Below are positions 56,951 through 64,000 of a stretch of 64,000 nt of DNA, in pieces. The stretch is from positions 1 through 64,000 of the forward strand of contig JAAYAG010000040.1 of the NCBI GenBank assembly GCA_012719495.1. The letters are read 5' to 3'. The notes under the pieces were generated by a model. The model was not told where the DNA came from and searched no databases. It saw only the letters and a list, made by a program, of their open reading frames with translations. Both the position numbers and the translations under genes were made by a program. Positions within the stretch are counted from its first letter, which is position 1. The number at the start of each line of letters is the position of its first letter. Source of the DNA: Bacteroidales bacterium (lineage in GTDB: Bacteria; Bacteroidota; Bacteroidia; Bacteroidales; Prolixibacteraceae).

Positions 56951-57507
56951 TGGAATTTGTACCTTCACTACAGAAAAAATACACAGAAAAGGTAGTCCCT
57001 GCACTCATGAAAGAGTTCGGATACAAAAGTATCATGCAGGTACCTCGCATAGAAAAGATTGTTCTTAACCAAGGTTTAGGCGCAGCAACTGCCGATAAGA
57101 AAATTATTGAAGCTGCTACTGAAGAAATGACCAACATCGCTGGTCAAAAATGTGTTCAGACAAAATCAAGGAAAGACATCTCTAACTTCAAACTCAGGAA
57201 GAAAATGCCTATTGGCGTTCGTGTGACTTTGCGCAGGCAAAGAATGTACGAGTTCCTTGAACGTTTGATCGTAGTTGCTTTACCTCGTATCCGCGACTTC
57301 AAGGGAATTGAAGGCAAACTCGACGGACGCGGGAATTACACCCTCGGAATTACCGAGCAAATCATTTTTCCCGAGATTGTTCTCGACAAAGTTAACCGTC
57401 TTACCGGTATGAACATCACTTTTGTGACTACAGCAAAAACCGATGAAGAAGGATACGCTTTGTTGCGTGAATTTGGGTTACCGTTTAAAAACGAAAAAAA
57501 GGATTAA
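56950..57507 (+). CDS. rplE: 50S ribosomal protein uL5
   Basis: 185 residues: [18 protein letters not shown] and [19 protein letters not shown]. Part of the 5S rRNA particle. Confidence 0.98.
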   Translation: MEFVPSLQKKYTEKVVPALMKEFGYKSIMQVPRIEKIVLNQGLGAATADKKIIEAATEEMTNIAGQKCVQTKSRKDISNFKLRKKMPIGVRVTLRRQRMYEFLERLIVVALPRIRDFKGIEGKLDGRGNYTLGITEQIIFPEIVLDKVNRLTGMNITFVTTAKTDEEGYALLREFGLPFKNEKKD

Positions 57508-57510
57508 GAT

Positions 57511-57780
57511 ATGGCTAAGGAATCGATGAAAGCCCGTGAAGTTAAGCGTGCAAAACTTATTCAAAAGTATGCAGCTAAAAGGGAAGAATTAAAAGCTAAT
57601 GGCGATTATATCGGATTACAGAAGTTGCCAAAAAACTCAATGCCAATACGTTTGCACAATCGTTGTAAACTTACTGGCCGTTCAAAAGGGTATATGAGGC
57701 AATTCGGTATCAGCCGTATCAATTTTAGGGAGATGGCTTCGCAAGGTCTTATTCCGGGTGTTAAAAAAGCTAGTTGGTAA
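57511..57780 (+). CDS. rpsN: 30S ribosomal protein uS14, zinc-free form
   Basis: 89 residues, the long form without the CxxC zinc sites ([31 protein letters not shown]). Starts 3 bp after rplE. Confidence 0.97.
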   Translation: MAKESMKAREVKRAKLIQKYAAKREELKANGDYIGLQKLPKNSMPIRLHNRCKLTGRSKGYMRQFGISRINFREMASQGLIPGVKKASW

Positions 57781-57799
57781 TTTTAAAAGAATAAGTAAA

Positions 57800-58198
57800 A
57801 TGACTGACCCAATATCAGATTATTTGACCAGGTTAAGAAATGCTATCAAAGCGGGCCACAAAGTAGTGGACGTTCCTGCTTCAAACCTAAAAAAGGAAAT
57901 CACAAAAATCCTTAAAGAAAAAGGATATATTCTCAATTACAAGTTCGAAGATGGTGTAAACCAGCAGGGTAATATAAAAATCGCCCTCAAGTTCCATCCC
58001 GAAACTGGTGATTCTGCAATTAAAAAGCTCGAACGCATCAGCAAGCCTGGGTTGCGTAAATATTGTAATTCAGAAGATGTACCACGTGTACTCAATGGTT
58101 TGGGCATTGCTATTATATCAACATCGAAAGGCGTAATCACCGATAAAGAAGCGCGTGATTTAAACGTCGGCGGTGAAGTATTGTGTTACGTCTATTAA
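57800..58198 (+). CDS. rpsH: 30S ribosomal protein uS8
   Basis: 132 residues from the ATG at 57800 ([15 protein letters not shown]); the longer frame from 57758 would overlap rpsN. The C-terminus has [19 protein letters not shown]. In E. coli S8 represses the spc operon. Confidence 0.97.
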   Translation: MTDPISDYLTRLRNAIKAGHKVVDVPASNLKKEITKILKEKGYILNYKFEDGVNQQGNIKIALKFHPETGDSAIKKLERISKPGLRKYCNSEDVPRVLNGLGIAIISTSKGVITDKEARDLNVGGEVLCYVY

Positions 58199-58216
58199 TC
58201 TTAGGAGGAAAATACG

Positions 58217-58774
58217 ATGTCAAGGATAGGAAAATTACCCATCGAGATACCTGGCGGGGTAACTGTTAAAGTCGACGATAATAACGTCGTTACCGTAAAA
58301 GGGCCCCTGGGCGAACTTTCTCAAAAGGTGAATCCTGAAATAGATGTGAAAATTGAAGGAAATCAGCTTACTGTAAATCGTCCTAGCGACGAAAAAAACC
58401 ATAGGGCTATGCACGGTTTGTACCGTTCATTGTTGAATAATATGGTTACCGGTGTATCAAAAGGATTTGAGGTTAAACTCGAATTGGTTGGTGTTGGTTA
58501 CAGAGCTGAAAATCAAGGTCAGGTTTTACAGCTTGTACTTGGGTATTCACACCACATCTTTTTACAGCTTCCTTCTGAAGTGAAAGTTGAAGCAGTTACC
58601 GACAAACGTAGTAACCCTACGATTACCCTGAAAAGCTACGACAAACAACTTATTGGACAAGTTGCAGCTAAAATCAGGTCATTCCGTATGCCCGAACCTT
58701 ATAAAGGCAAAGGTATTAAGTTTGTTGGTGAGGAATTAAGACGTAAAGCTGGTAAATCAGCCAGTTCGAAATAA
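58217..58774 (+). CDS. rplF: 50S ribosomal protein uL6
   Basis: 185 residues: MSRIGKLPIEIPGGV, GVGYRAENQGQVLQLVLGYSH and PEPYKGKGIKFVGEELRRKAG. A genuine Shine-Dalgarno (AGGAGG at 58203) precedes it, unusual in this window. Confidence 0.98.
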   Translation: MSRIGKLPIEIPGGVTVKVDDNNVVTVKGPLGELSQKVNPEIDVKIEGNQLTVNRPSDEKNHRAMHGLYRSLLNNMVTGVSKGFEVKLELVGVGYRAENQGQVLQLVLGYSHHIFLQLPSEVKVEAVTDKRSNPTITLKSYDKQLIGQVAAKIRSFRMPEPYKGKGIKFVGEELRRKAGKSASSK

Positions 58775-58792
58775 CGTTTAATTGGAAAAATC

Positions 58793-59149
58793 ATGGCTTT
58801 ACAGAAGCAAGAAAGACGAGAAAGAATCAAGAAGAGAATACGTAAGGTTGTTTATGGAACAACAGAGTCTCCACGCCTGAACGTATTTAGGAGCAATAAG
58901 CAAATTTATGCCCAGATCATTGATGATCAAACTGGCAAAACATTGGCTCATGCCTCTTCTTTGGAAAAAGATATAGCTACAGCTACAGGTACTAAAATCG
59001 AAAAAGCAGCAATGGTTGGAAAACTTATTGCTGATAAAGCAAAAGCTATAAACATCGAACAAGTAGTATTCGATCGTAATGGATATTTATACCACGGTAG
59101 AGTTAAATCAGTTGCTGATGCAGCCCGTGAGGGAGGCCTTAAATTCTAA
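58793..59149 (+). CDS. rplR: 50S ribosomal protein uL18
   Basis: 118 residues: [22 protein letters not shown] and [22 protein letters not shown]. 5S rRNA-binding. Confidence 0.98.
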   Translation: MALQKQERRERIKKRIRKVVYGTTESPRLNVFRSNKQIYAQIIDDQTGKTLAHASSLEKDIATATGTKIEKAAMVGKLIADKAKAINIEQVVFDRNGYLYHGRVKSVADAAREGGLKF

Positions 59150-59154
59150 GAATT

Positions 59155-59670
59155 ATGTCAGGAAATATTAAAAAAGTTAGGACCAGCGATTTGGAATTGA
59201 AAGACCGGTTAGTAGCAATTAACCGGGTTACCAAAGTAACAAAAGGGGGGCGTACCTTCAGTTTTTCAGCAATTGTTGTTGTCGGGAACGAAGACGGCAT
59301 TGTAGGCTGGGGCTTGGGTAAAGCCAGTGAAGTTACCACAGCAATTGCCAAAGGCGTTGATGCAGCAAAGAAAAACCTGGTAAAAATTCCTGTTATTAAC
59401 GGGACAATACCTCACGAGCAGATAGCAAAGTTTGGTGGCGCAAATGTATTCATTAAACCCGCTTCACACGGTACTGGTGTTGTAGCAGGGGGTGCTATGC
59501 GTGCCGTTCTCGAAAGCGTCGGGATTCATGACATTCTCGCAAAATCAAAAGGATCGTCAAATCCCCACAACTTAGTTAAAGCAACATTCAATGCACTCCT
59601 CGAGTTAAGGGATGCATACACTGTTGCCGAACAACGTGGAGTTTCACTCGATAAAGTATTTAAAGGATAA
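59155..59670 (+). CDS. rpsE: 30S ribosomal protein uS5
   Basis: 171 residues: [20 protein letters not shown] and [15 protein letters not shown]. Acts in decoding fidelity. Confidence 0.98.
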   Translation: MSGNIKKVRTSDLELKDRLVAINRVTKVTKGGRTFSFSAIVVVGNEDGIVGWGLGKASEVTTAIAKGVDAAKKNLVKIPVINGTIPHEQIAKFGGANVFIKPASHGTGVVAGGAMRAVLESVGIHDILAKSKGSSNPHNLVKATFNALLELRDAYTVAEQRGVSLDKVFKG

Positions 59671-59672
59671 TT

Positions 59673-59852
59673 ATGGCTAAAGTCAAAATCACCCTGGTAA
59701 GAAGCATGATAGGCTCCACCCAGCGTCAGAAAAGAACACTCGAGGCTTTAGGTCTTCGTAAACTCAACCACACAGTGGAACATGAAGCTACACCTCAAAT
59801 CTTAGGTATGGCCCAGAAACTTAACCACTTAGTGAAAGTTGAAGAAATCTAA
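59673..59852 (+). CDS. rpmD: 50S ribosomal protein uL30
   Basis: A 59-residue gene found by direct translation of the gap between rpsE and rplO. It starts 2 bp after rpsE and reads [20 protein letters not shown], then [12 protein letters not shown], ending HLVKVEEI. Position and sequence leave little doubt. Confidence 0.97.
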   Translation: MAKVKITLVRSMIGSTQRQKRTLEALGLRKLNHTVEHEATPQILGMAQKLNHLVKVEEI

Positions 59853-59871
59853 TCGTTAAAAAATTTAGATT

Positions 59872-60318
59872 ATGAATCTTAGCAATTTGAAACCCGCAGC
59901 AGGGGCTACTCATAACGAAAAAAGAATCGGACGTGGACAAGGTTCAGGTCACGGAGGAACTTCAACTCGTGGACATAAAGGAGCAAAATCTCGTTCTGGT
60001 TATTCCAAGAAAATTGGTTTTGAAGGGGGGCAGATGCCTATTCAACGCGTATTACCCAAATTCGGGTTTAAAAATTTAAACCGTGTTGAGTACAAAGCAA
60101 TCAATTTGTCGACGCTGCAAACCTTAGCCGAAAAGTTGAACATAACCGCTATTGATCTTGAAATCCTTTATGCAAATGGGTTAACAGGAAAAAATGATAA
60201 GGTTAAAATCTTAGGCAAAGGCGAACTGAAAACAAAACTCGATGTTAAGGCAAATGCTTTTTCTAAGAGTGCTAAAGAAGCTATTGAGAATTTACAAGGA
60301 ACAACCGTAATCATTTAA
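59872..60318 (+). CDS. rplO: 50S ribosomal protein uL15
   Basis: 148 residues: LSNLKPAAGATHNEKRIGRG, GHGGTSTRGHKGAKSRSG and FEGGQMPIQRVLPK. Confidence 0.98.
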   Translation: MNLSNLKPAAGATHNEKRIGRGQGSGHGGTSTRGHKGAKSRSGYSKKIGFEGGQMPIQRVLPKFGFKNLNRVEYKAINLSTLQTLAEKLNITAIDLEILYANGLTGKNDKVKILGKGELKTKLDVKANAFSKSAKEAIENLQGTTVII

Positions 60319-60356
60319 TATCTTCGCGGATATTAATTGACTAAAAAAATCAACTT

Positions 60357-61694
60357 ATGAAGAGGTTTATCGAAACCCTGAAAAATATTTATAAGATTGA
60401 AGACCTCCGGTCGAGACTTGGTATTACATTTTTGTTAATACTTATCTACCGTTTAGGATCTTTCGTAGTATTACCAGGGTTGGATCCGGCACAATTAGGG
60501 GCACTTAAGTCTCAAACTAAAGACGGGTTACTTGGGTTGCTCGACATGTTTTCAGGAGGAGCTTTCTCAAATGCATCTGTTTTTGCACTTGGGATTATGC
60601 CCTATATTTCAGCTTCAATCGTAATTCAGCTTTTGACCATTGCAGTACCTTATTTCCAGCGAATGCAAAAAGAAGGTGAATCCGGAAGGAAAAGGATGAA
60701 CCAGATAACCAGGTATTTAACTGTTGTTATCCTCATTTTCCAAGGTCCGGCATTCCTTACAAACTTGCATATGACCCTTGCACAAACTCCAGAGGCATTT
60801 GTCCTTTCTGGTCGTTTCTTCGATATTAGTTCAACTATTATCATGTTGGCTGGTTCGATGTTCGTGCTTTGGCTTGGAGAAAAGATTACTGATAGGGGTA
60901 TCGGAAATGGTGTATCACTTATCATTATGATAGGTATTATTGCCCGCTTCCCTGGTGCAATTATACAGGAATTTATTTCACGCTTAGAAGAACAAAGTGG
61001 TGGTGGTCTAGTACTGCTGTTGCTTGAGTTTGTTATCTTGTTTGTAGTGTTTATGTTGGTAATCTTGTTAGTTCAAGGTACTCGCAGAATCCCTGTTCAA
61101 TATGCAAAACGTATAGTTGGAAATAAACAATATGGTGGTGTTCGTCAGTACATTCCTTTAAAAGTGAATGCAGCTGGGGTTATGCCAATCATTTTTGCTC
61201 AGGCAATTATGTTCATACCTATAACGCTTGCCAGCCTTGGTGGTGAATCTATGTCAGGTTTTGCTACTGCTTTCGCTTACGGCGGTTTTTGGTATAACTT
61301 TATCATGTTTCTAATGGTTATTGCCTTTACATACTTCTATACTGCAATTACCGTTAACCCGGTACAAATGGCTGAAGATATGAAGAAAAACGGTGGTTTT
61401 ATCCCGGGTGTTAAGCCTGGTAAAAAAACCGCAGAATACCTTGATATTATCATGTCGAGGATTACTTTACCAGGTTCTATTTTTCTGGGTATCGTAACAA
61501 TTCTTCCAGCTTTTGCAATGCAAGTTGGAGTAAATGCATCTTTTGCTCAATTTTTTGGTGGTACCTCATTGTTAATTCTTGTAGGCGTTGTTCTCGACAC
61601 TCTTCAGCAGATCGAAAGTCACTTGCTGATGCGCCATTATGACGGTTTAATGAAATCGGGTCGCATAAAAGGTCGTTCGGGCGGAGGCTTATAA
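60357..61694 (+). CDS. secY: Protein translocase subunit SecY
   Basis: A 445-residue channel protein with ten membrane segments. It has the plug-region and cytoplasmic-loop signatures (LDMFSGGAFSNASVFALGIMPYISASI; GKKTAEYLDIIMSRITLPGSIFLG). SecY carries the general secretion route on which both sorting systems here depend. It closes the spc part. Confidence 0.98.
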   Translation: MKRFIETLKNIYKIEDLRSRLGITFLLILIYRLGSFVVLPGLDPAQLGALKSQTKDGLLGLLDMFSGGAFSNASVFALGIMPYISASIVIQLLTIAVPYFQRMQKEGESGRKRMNQITRYLTVVILIFQGPAFLTNLHMTLAQTPEAFVLSGRFFDISSTIIMLAGSMFVLWLGEKITDRGIGNGVSLIIMIGIIARFPGAIIQEFISRLEEQSGGGLVLLLLEFVILFVVFMLVILLVQGTRRIPVQYAKRIVGNKQYGGVRQYIPLKVNAAGVMPIIFAQAIMFIPITLASLGGESMSGFATAFAYGGFWYNFIMFLMVIAFTYFYTAITVNPVQMAEDMKKNGGFIPGVKPGKKTAEYLDIIMSRITLPGSIFLGIVTILPAFAMQVGVNASFAQFFGGTSLLILVGVVLDTLQQIESHLLMRHYDGLMKSGRIKGRSGGGL

Positions 61695-61953
61695 GATTTT
61701 ATTTATGAGGCTGAAAGCTATTTTGCTTTTCAGTTACGTTCATTTTTATTGTGAAAACATGCCAATCCGGATATTGATCCGGTTCTGTAGCACATGCGGC
61801 TGATGGGATTTAATACCATTTTGTGCTACTCTGAAATTTATCGAATTCGGTTATACTCCACGGTGTGTAAGGTATAGCGCGAATCGGTTCAATTTGTTGG
61901 CCTTTACGATATCCCAATGCCCTTGGCTAGGGAAATGTATAAATAAACAGTTT
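61695..61953 (+). promoter_or_regulatory. Structured leader between secY and infA
   Basis: 259 nt without a gene; map, often placed here, is absent. It contains several stem-loops: TGAAAGC/GCTTTTCA (61711-61733), CCGGAT-ATTG-ATCCGG (61767-61782), and GTAGCACA (61787) with TGTGCTAC (61822) enclosing ATGG/CCAT. These may form a regulatory RNA or an attenuator for infA and the alpha section. A 20-codon N-terminal extension of infA would run through part of it and is not believed. Confidence 0.45.
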
Positions 61954-62172
61954 ATGGCAAAACAATCTTCTATTGAGCAAGATGGTACAATTATCGAAGC
62001 ATTGTCAAATGCAATGTTTCGGGTTGAACTTGAAAATGGACATGTAATTACATCTCACATCTCTGGTAAGATGAGGATGCATTACATTAAAATCTTACCT
62101 GGAGATAGGGTTAGGGTTGAAATGTCACCCTACGACCTTACTAAAGGTAGGATAACATTTAGATACAAATAA
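61954..62172 (+). CDS. infA: Translation initiation factor IF-1
   Basis: 72 residues from the ATG at 61954 ([30 protein letters not shown]), an OB-fold protein that binds the A site. A longer upstream frame starting at 61894 lacks conserved residues. Confidence 0.97.
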   Translation: MAKQSSIEQDGTIIEALSNAMFRVELENGHVITSHISGKMRMHYIKILPGDRVRVEMSPYDLTKGRITFRYK

Positions 62173-62192
62173 TCAATAGATTTACGGGACTG

Positions 62193-62224
62193 TTGGAATT
62201 GTCACAATAAAAAATGTATTTTTG
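62193..62224 (+). promoter_or_regulatory. Internal promoter before rpmJ
   Basis: TTG (62193-62195), a 21-bp spacer and TATTTTTG (62217-62224) agree with the Bacteroidota -33/-7 pattern. Located between infA and rpmJ, it would serve rpmJ-rpsM-rpsK-rpsD-rpoA. Confidence 0.65.
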
Positions 62225-62282
62225 TGCCAATTTTCAAAAAAAGTGACGTTGGATGGGAAACCATTCTTAAAATTAGAAATGA

Positions 62283-62399
62283 ATGAAAGTACGTGTATCA
62301 ATTAAGAAACGTAGCGCTGACTGTAAGATCGTTCGCAGGAAAGGTCGTTTGTATGTGATTAATAAAAAGAATCCAAAGTTCAAACAACGTCAGGGTTAA
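62283..62399 (+). CDS. rpmJ: 50S ribosomal protein bL36, zinc-ligand-poor form
   Basis: A 38-residue gene found by translating the infA-rpsM gap: [20 protein letters not shown], then [11 protein letters not shown], ending KQRQG. Only one of the four classical zinc ligands (Cys14) remains, so it is a C-minus form. Confidence 0.96.
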   Translation: MKVRVSIKKRSADCKIVRRKGRLYVINKKNPKFKQRQG

Positions 62400-62428
62400 T
62401 TTGTAAAACAACAAATAATTAGAAATTT

Positions 62429-62806
62429 ATGGCTCGTATAGTCGGTGTTGACATTCCGAACAACAAACGTGGCGAAATAGCGCTAACGTATATCTACGGG
62501 ATTGGTCGCAGCAGTGCAGGAAGAATTCTTGCCGAAGCTGGTGTCGATAAGAACATGAAAGTTCAGGAATGGACAGATGATATGTTCCAAGCGATTCGTA
62601 CCATTATCGGTTCAACCATGAAAGTGGAAGGAGAACTCCGTTCGGAAACACAGCTAAATATTAAACGCTTAATGGATATCGGTTGCTATCGCGGTATTCG
62701 CCATCGTATTGGCTTGCCAGTACGTGGACAGAGTACTAAAAATAATGCCCGTACCCGAAAAGGTAAACGTAAAACAGTTGCAAACAAGAAGAAAGCGACT
62801 AAATAA
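62429..62806 (+). CDS. rpsM: 30S ribosomal protein uS13
   Basis: 125 residues: [20 protein letters not shown] and [20 protein letters not shown]. Confidence 0.98.
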   Translation: MARIVGVDIPNNKRGEIALTYIYGIGRSSAGRILAEAGVDKNMKVQEWTDDMFQAIRTIIGSTMKVEGELRSETQLNIKRLMDIGCYRGIRHRIGLPVRGQSTKNNARTRKGKRKTVANKKKATK

Positions 62807-62820
62807 TTAGGTGATAGATT

Positions 62821-63213
62821 ATGGCAAAAAAGTCAGGAACTACTTCAAAGAAAAGAGTCGTTAAGGTTGAAGCCACAGGACAAGCTCACGTTCACTCATC
62901 GTTTAATAACATCATTGTATCGATGGCAAACGATAATGGTGAAGTGATATCCTGGTCTTCGGCAGGTAAAAAGGGTTTCAGGGGTTCTAAAAAGAATACC
63001 CCTTATGCTGCTCAAACCGCTGCAGAAGAGTGTGCAAAAACTGCATACGATCTTGGATTACGTAAAGTAAAAGTATTTGTAAAAGGCCCAGGTAATGGAC
63101 GTGAATCGGCTGTTAGGGCTATTGCTAGCGTTGGAATTCAGGTAACTGAGATTGTTGATGTAACTCCGTTACCACACAATGGATGTCGGCCTGCTAAAAG
63201 AAGACGTGTTTAA
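62821..63213 (+). CDS. rpsK: 30S ribosomal protein uS11
   Basis: 130 residues: [34 protein letters not shown] and [15 protein letters not shown]. Confidence 0.98.
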   Translation: MAKKSGTTSKKRVVKVEATGQAHVHSSFNNIIVSMANDNGEVISWSSAGKKGFRGSKKNTPYAAQTAAEECAKTAYDLGLRKVKVFVKGPGNGRESAVRAIASVGIQVTEIVDVTPLPHNGCRPAKRRRV

Positions 63214-63235
63214 TTATTGCAATAAAAAGTAAGAA

Positions 63236-63844
63236 ATGGCAAGATATATTGGACCAAAGTCAAAAGTAGCCAGGAAATTCGGTGAACCTATTTATGGCCC
63301 CGACAAGGTATTGGAACGCAAGAATTACCCTCCAGGGTTCCATGGAATGGCACGCCGTCGCAGAAAAATATCTGAATATGGTGTTCAGTTAAAAGAAAAA
63401 CAAAAAGTAAAATACACTTATGGCGTTCTTGAACGTCAATTCCGTAAACTTTTTGAAAAAGCTCTGCGTTCAAAAGGTATTACCGGTGAAGTTTTACTTA
63501 TACTCCTCGAATCGAGGCTCGATAACGTTGTGTATCGTCTTGGGATTGCTCCGTCGCGTGCTGCTGCCCGTCAGCTAGTTTCGCATAAGCATATCACCGT
63601 TAACGGCCTTGTATGTAATATTCCTTCTTGTTTATTACAACCGGGAGATGTTGTTGGCGTTCGTGAAAAATCAAAGTCTCTCGAAATTATTACCGAGTCA
63701 CTCAACTCACGTCGTTATAGCAAAAGTGCTTGGTTAGAATGGGATAATGCACTCATGACAGGGAAATATTTGAATAACCCTGAACGTGAAGAAATACCCG
63801 AAAACATTAAAGAACAACTGATCGTAGAGTTGTATTCGAAATAA
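63236..63844 (+). CDS. rpsD: 30S ribosomal protein uS4, zinc-free form
   Basis: 202 residues: [19 protein letters not shown], and the S4 domain [26 protein letters not shown]. No N-terminal cysteine cluster. Confidence 0.98.
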   Translation: MARYIGPKSKVARKFGEPIYGPDKVLERKNYPPGFHGMARRRRKISEYGVQLKEKQKVKYTYGVLERQFRKLFEKALRSKGITGEVLLILLESRLDNVVYRLGIAPSRAAARQLVSHKHITVNGLVCNIPSCLLQPGDVVGVREKSKSLEIITESLNSRRYSKSAWLEWDNALMTGKYLNNPEREEIPENIKEQLIVELYSK

Positions 63845-63863
63845 TCACATTAGAGAAAAAACT

Positions 63864-64000
63864 ATGGCAATATTAGCTTTTCAAAAGCCCGATAAAGTGA
63901 TAATGCTTGAATCGGACGAAAGATTCGGAAAATTTGAATTTCGCCCGTTAGAGCCTGGTTATGGTATTACTATCGGTAATGCCCTTCGTAGGATTTTATT
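63864..64000 (+). CDS. rpoA: RNA polymerase subunit alpha (partial, cut by the window end)
   Basis: The first 45 codons are present: [20 protein letters not shown], then [20 protein letters not shown] and LRRIL. This is the start of the alpha N-terminal domain (dimerisation, [13 protein letters not shown]). It follows rpsD by 19 bp as usual. Confidence 0.96.
   Translation, partial: MAILAFQKPDKVIMLESDERFGKFEFRPLEPGYGITIGNALRRIL

Noticed and set aside
61894-61953. 20-codon N-terminal extension of infA
   Set aside because: IF-1 is conserved from MAKQSSIEQ onward and about 72 residues long; the extension is not conserved in kind and runs through the structured spacer.

Overview
The window looks like a chromosomal segment of a Bacteroidota bacterium, probably a Bacteroidales/Marinilabiliales-type marine or sediment organism. 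Evidence: TTG/TAnnTTTG-type promoters and few Shine-Dalgarno sequences, a type IX secretion (T9SS) pairing of a giant adhesin with a PorP/SprF protein, type-B gliding C-terminal sorting domains, a DUF4290 gene, an EF-G paralogue of the Bacteroides EF-G2 kind, and the Bacteroidota S10-spc-alpha ribosomal gene order. Genus and species cannot be set from the sequence alone.

Layout. (1) 1-13.9 kb: a type I-B CRISPR-Cas locus on the minus strand, read right to left: WYL regulator, HIRAN protein, cas6, a REP-associated tyrosine transposase, cas8b, cas7, cas5, cas3, a DUF6155-like gene, cas4, an AAA/STAND-like ATPase, cas1, cas2. No CRISPR array lies in the window; it probably sits left of base 1. 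The locus is peppered with REP-like palindromes, one of them inside the transposase gene in frame. (2) 14.09-14.17 kb: tRNA-Pro(GGG). (3) 14.6-29.1 kb: a 4497-residue PKD/cadherin-like surface protein with a T9SS sorting domain and its PorP/SprF partner. (4) 29.2-31.6 kb: a sigma-54 response regulator, and beside it two tandem modules, each with paired GTCCC sites, a -24/-12 promoter, a 220-260 nt non-coding stretch and an intrinsic terminator. They look like two enhancer-driven small RNA genes. (5) 31.6-33.0 kb: a second T9SS-sorted protein. (6) 33.1-39.3 kb: pcrA/uvrD helicase, DUF4290, a fosfomycin-insensitive-type murA, an exosortase-family protein, a membrane partner and a TlpA-like thioredoxin. 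(7) 39.6-41.4 kb: grpE-dnaJ. (8) 41.5-47.2 kb: two secreted proteins ending in the same VPxxYWxI-membrane-basic tail, the probable exosortase substrates (one broken by an in-frame TAG), a DUF2279 protein and an EF-G paralogue. (9) 47.8-64.0 kb: rpsL-rpsG-fusA and the whole S10-spc-alpha cluster into rpoA, which is cut by the window end.

How the parts work together. The cas genes encode a complete adaptation set (cas1, cas2, cas4), an effector (cas5, cas6, cas7, cas8) and a nuclease-helicase (cas3), with a WYL protein as the likely local regulator. Two protein-sorting routes coexist: T9SS for the giant adhesin and the 448-residue protein, and a separate exosortase route for the VPxxYW proteins. 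The most striking unexplained signal is the twin sigma-54 module: the distance between the two GTCCC sites (20 bp) and from the second site to TGGCAC (69 bp) is identical in both copies. The layout recalls LuxO-Qrr, but in Bacteroidota.
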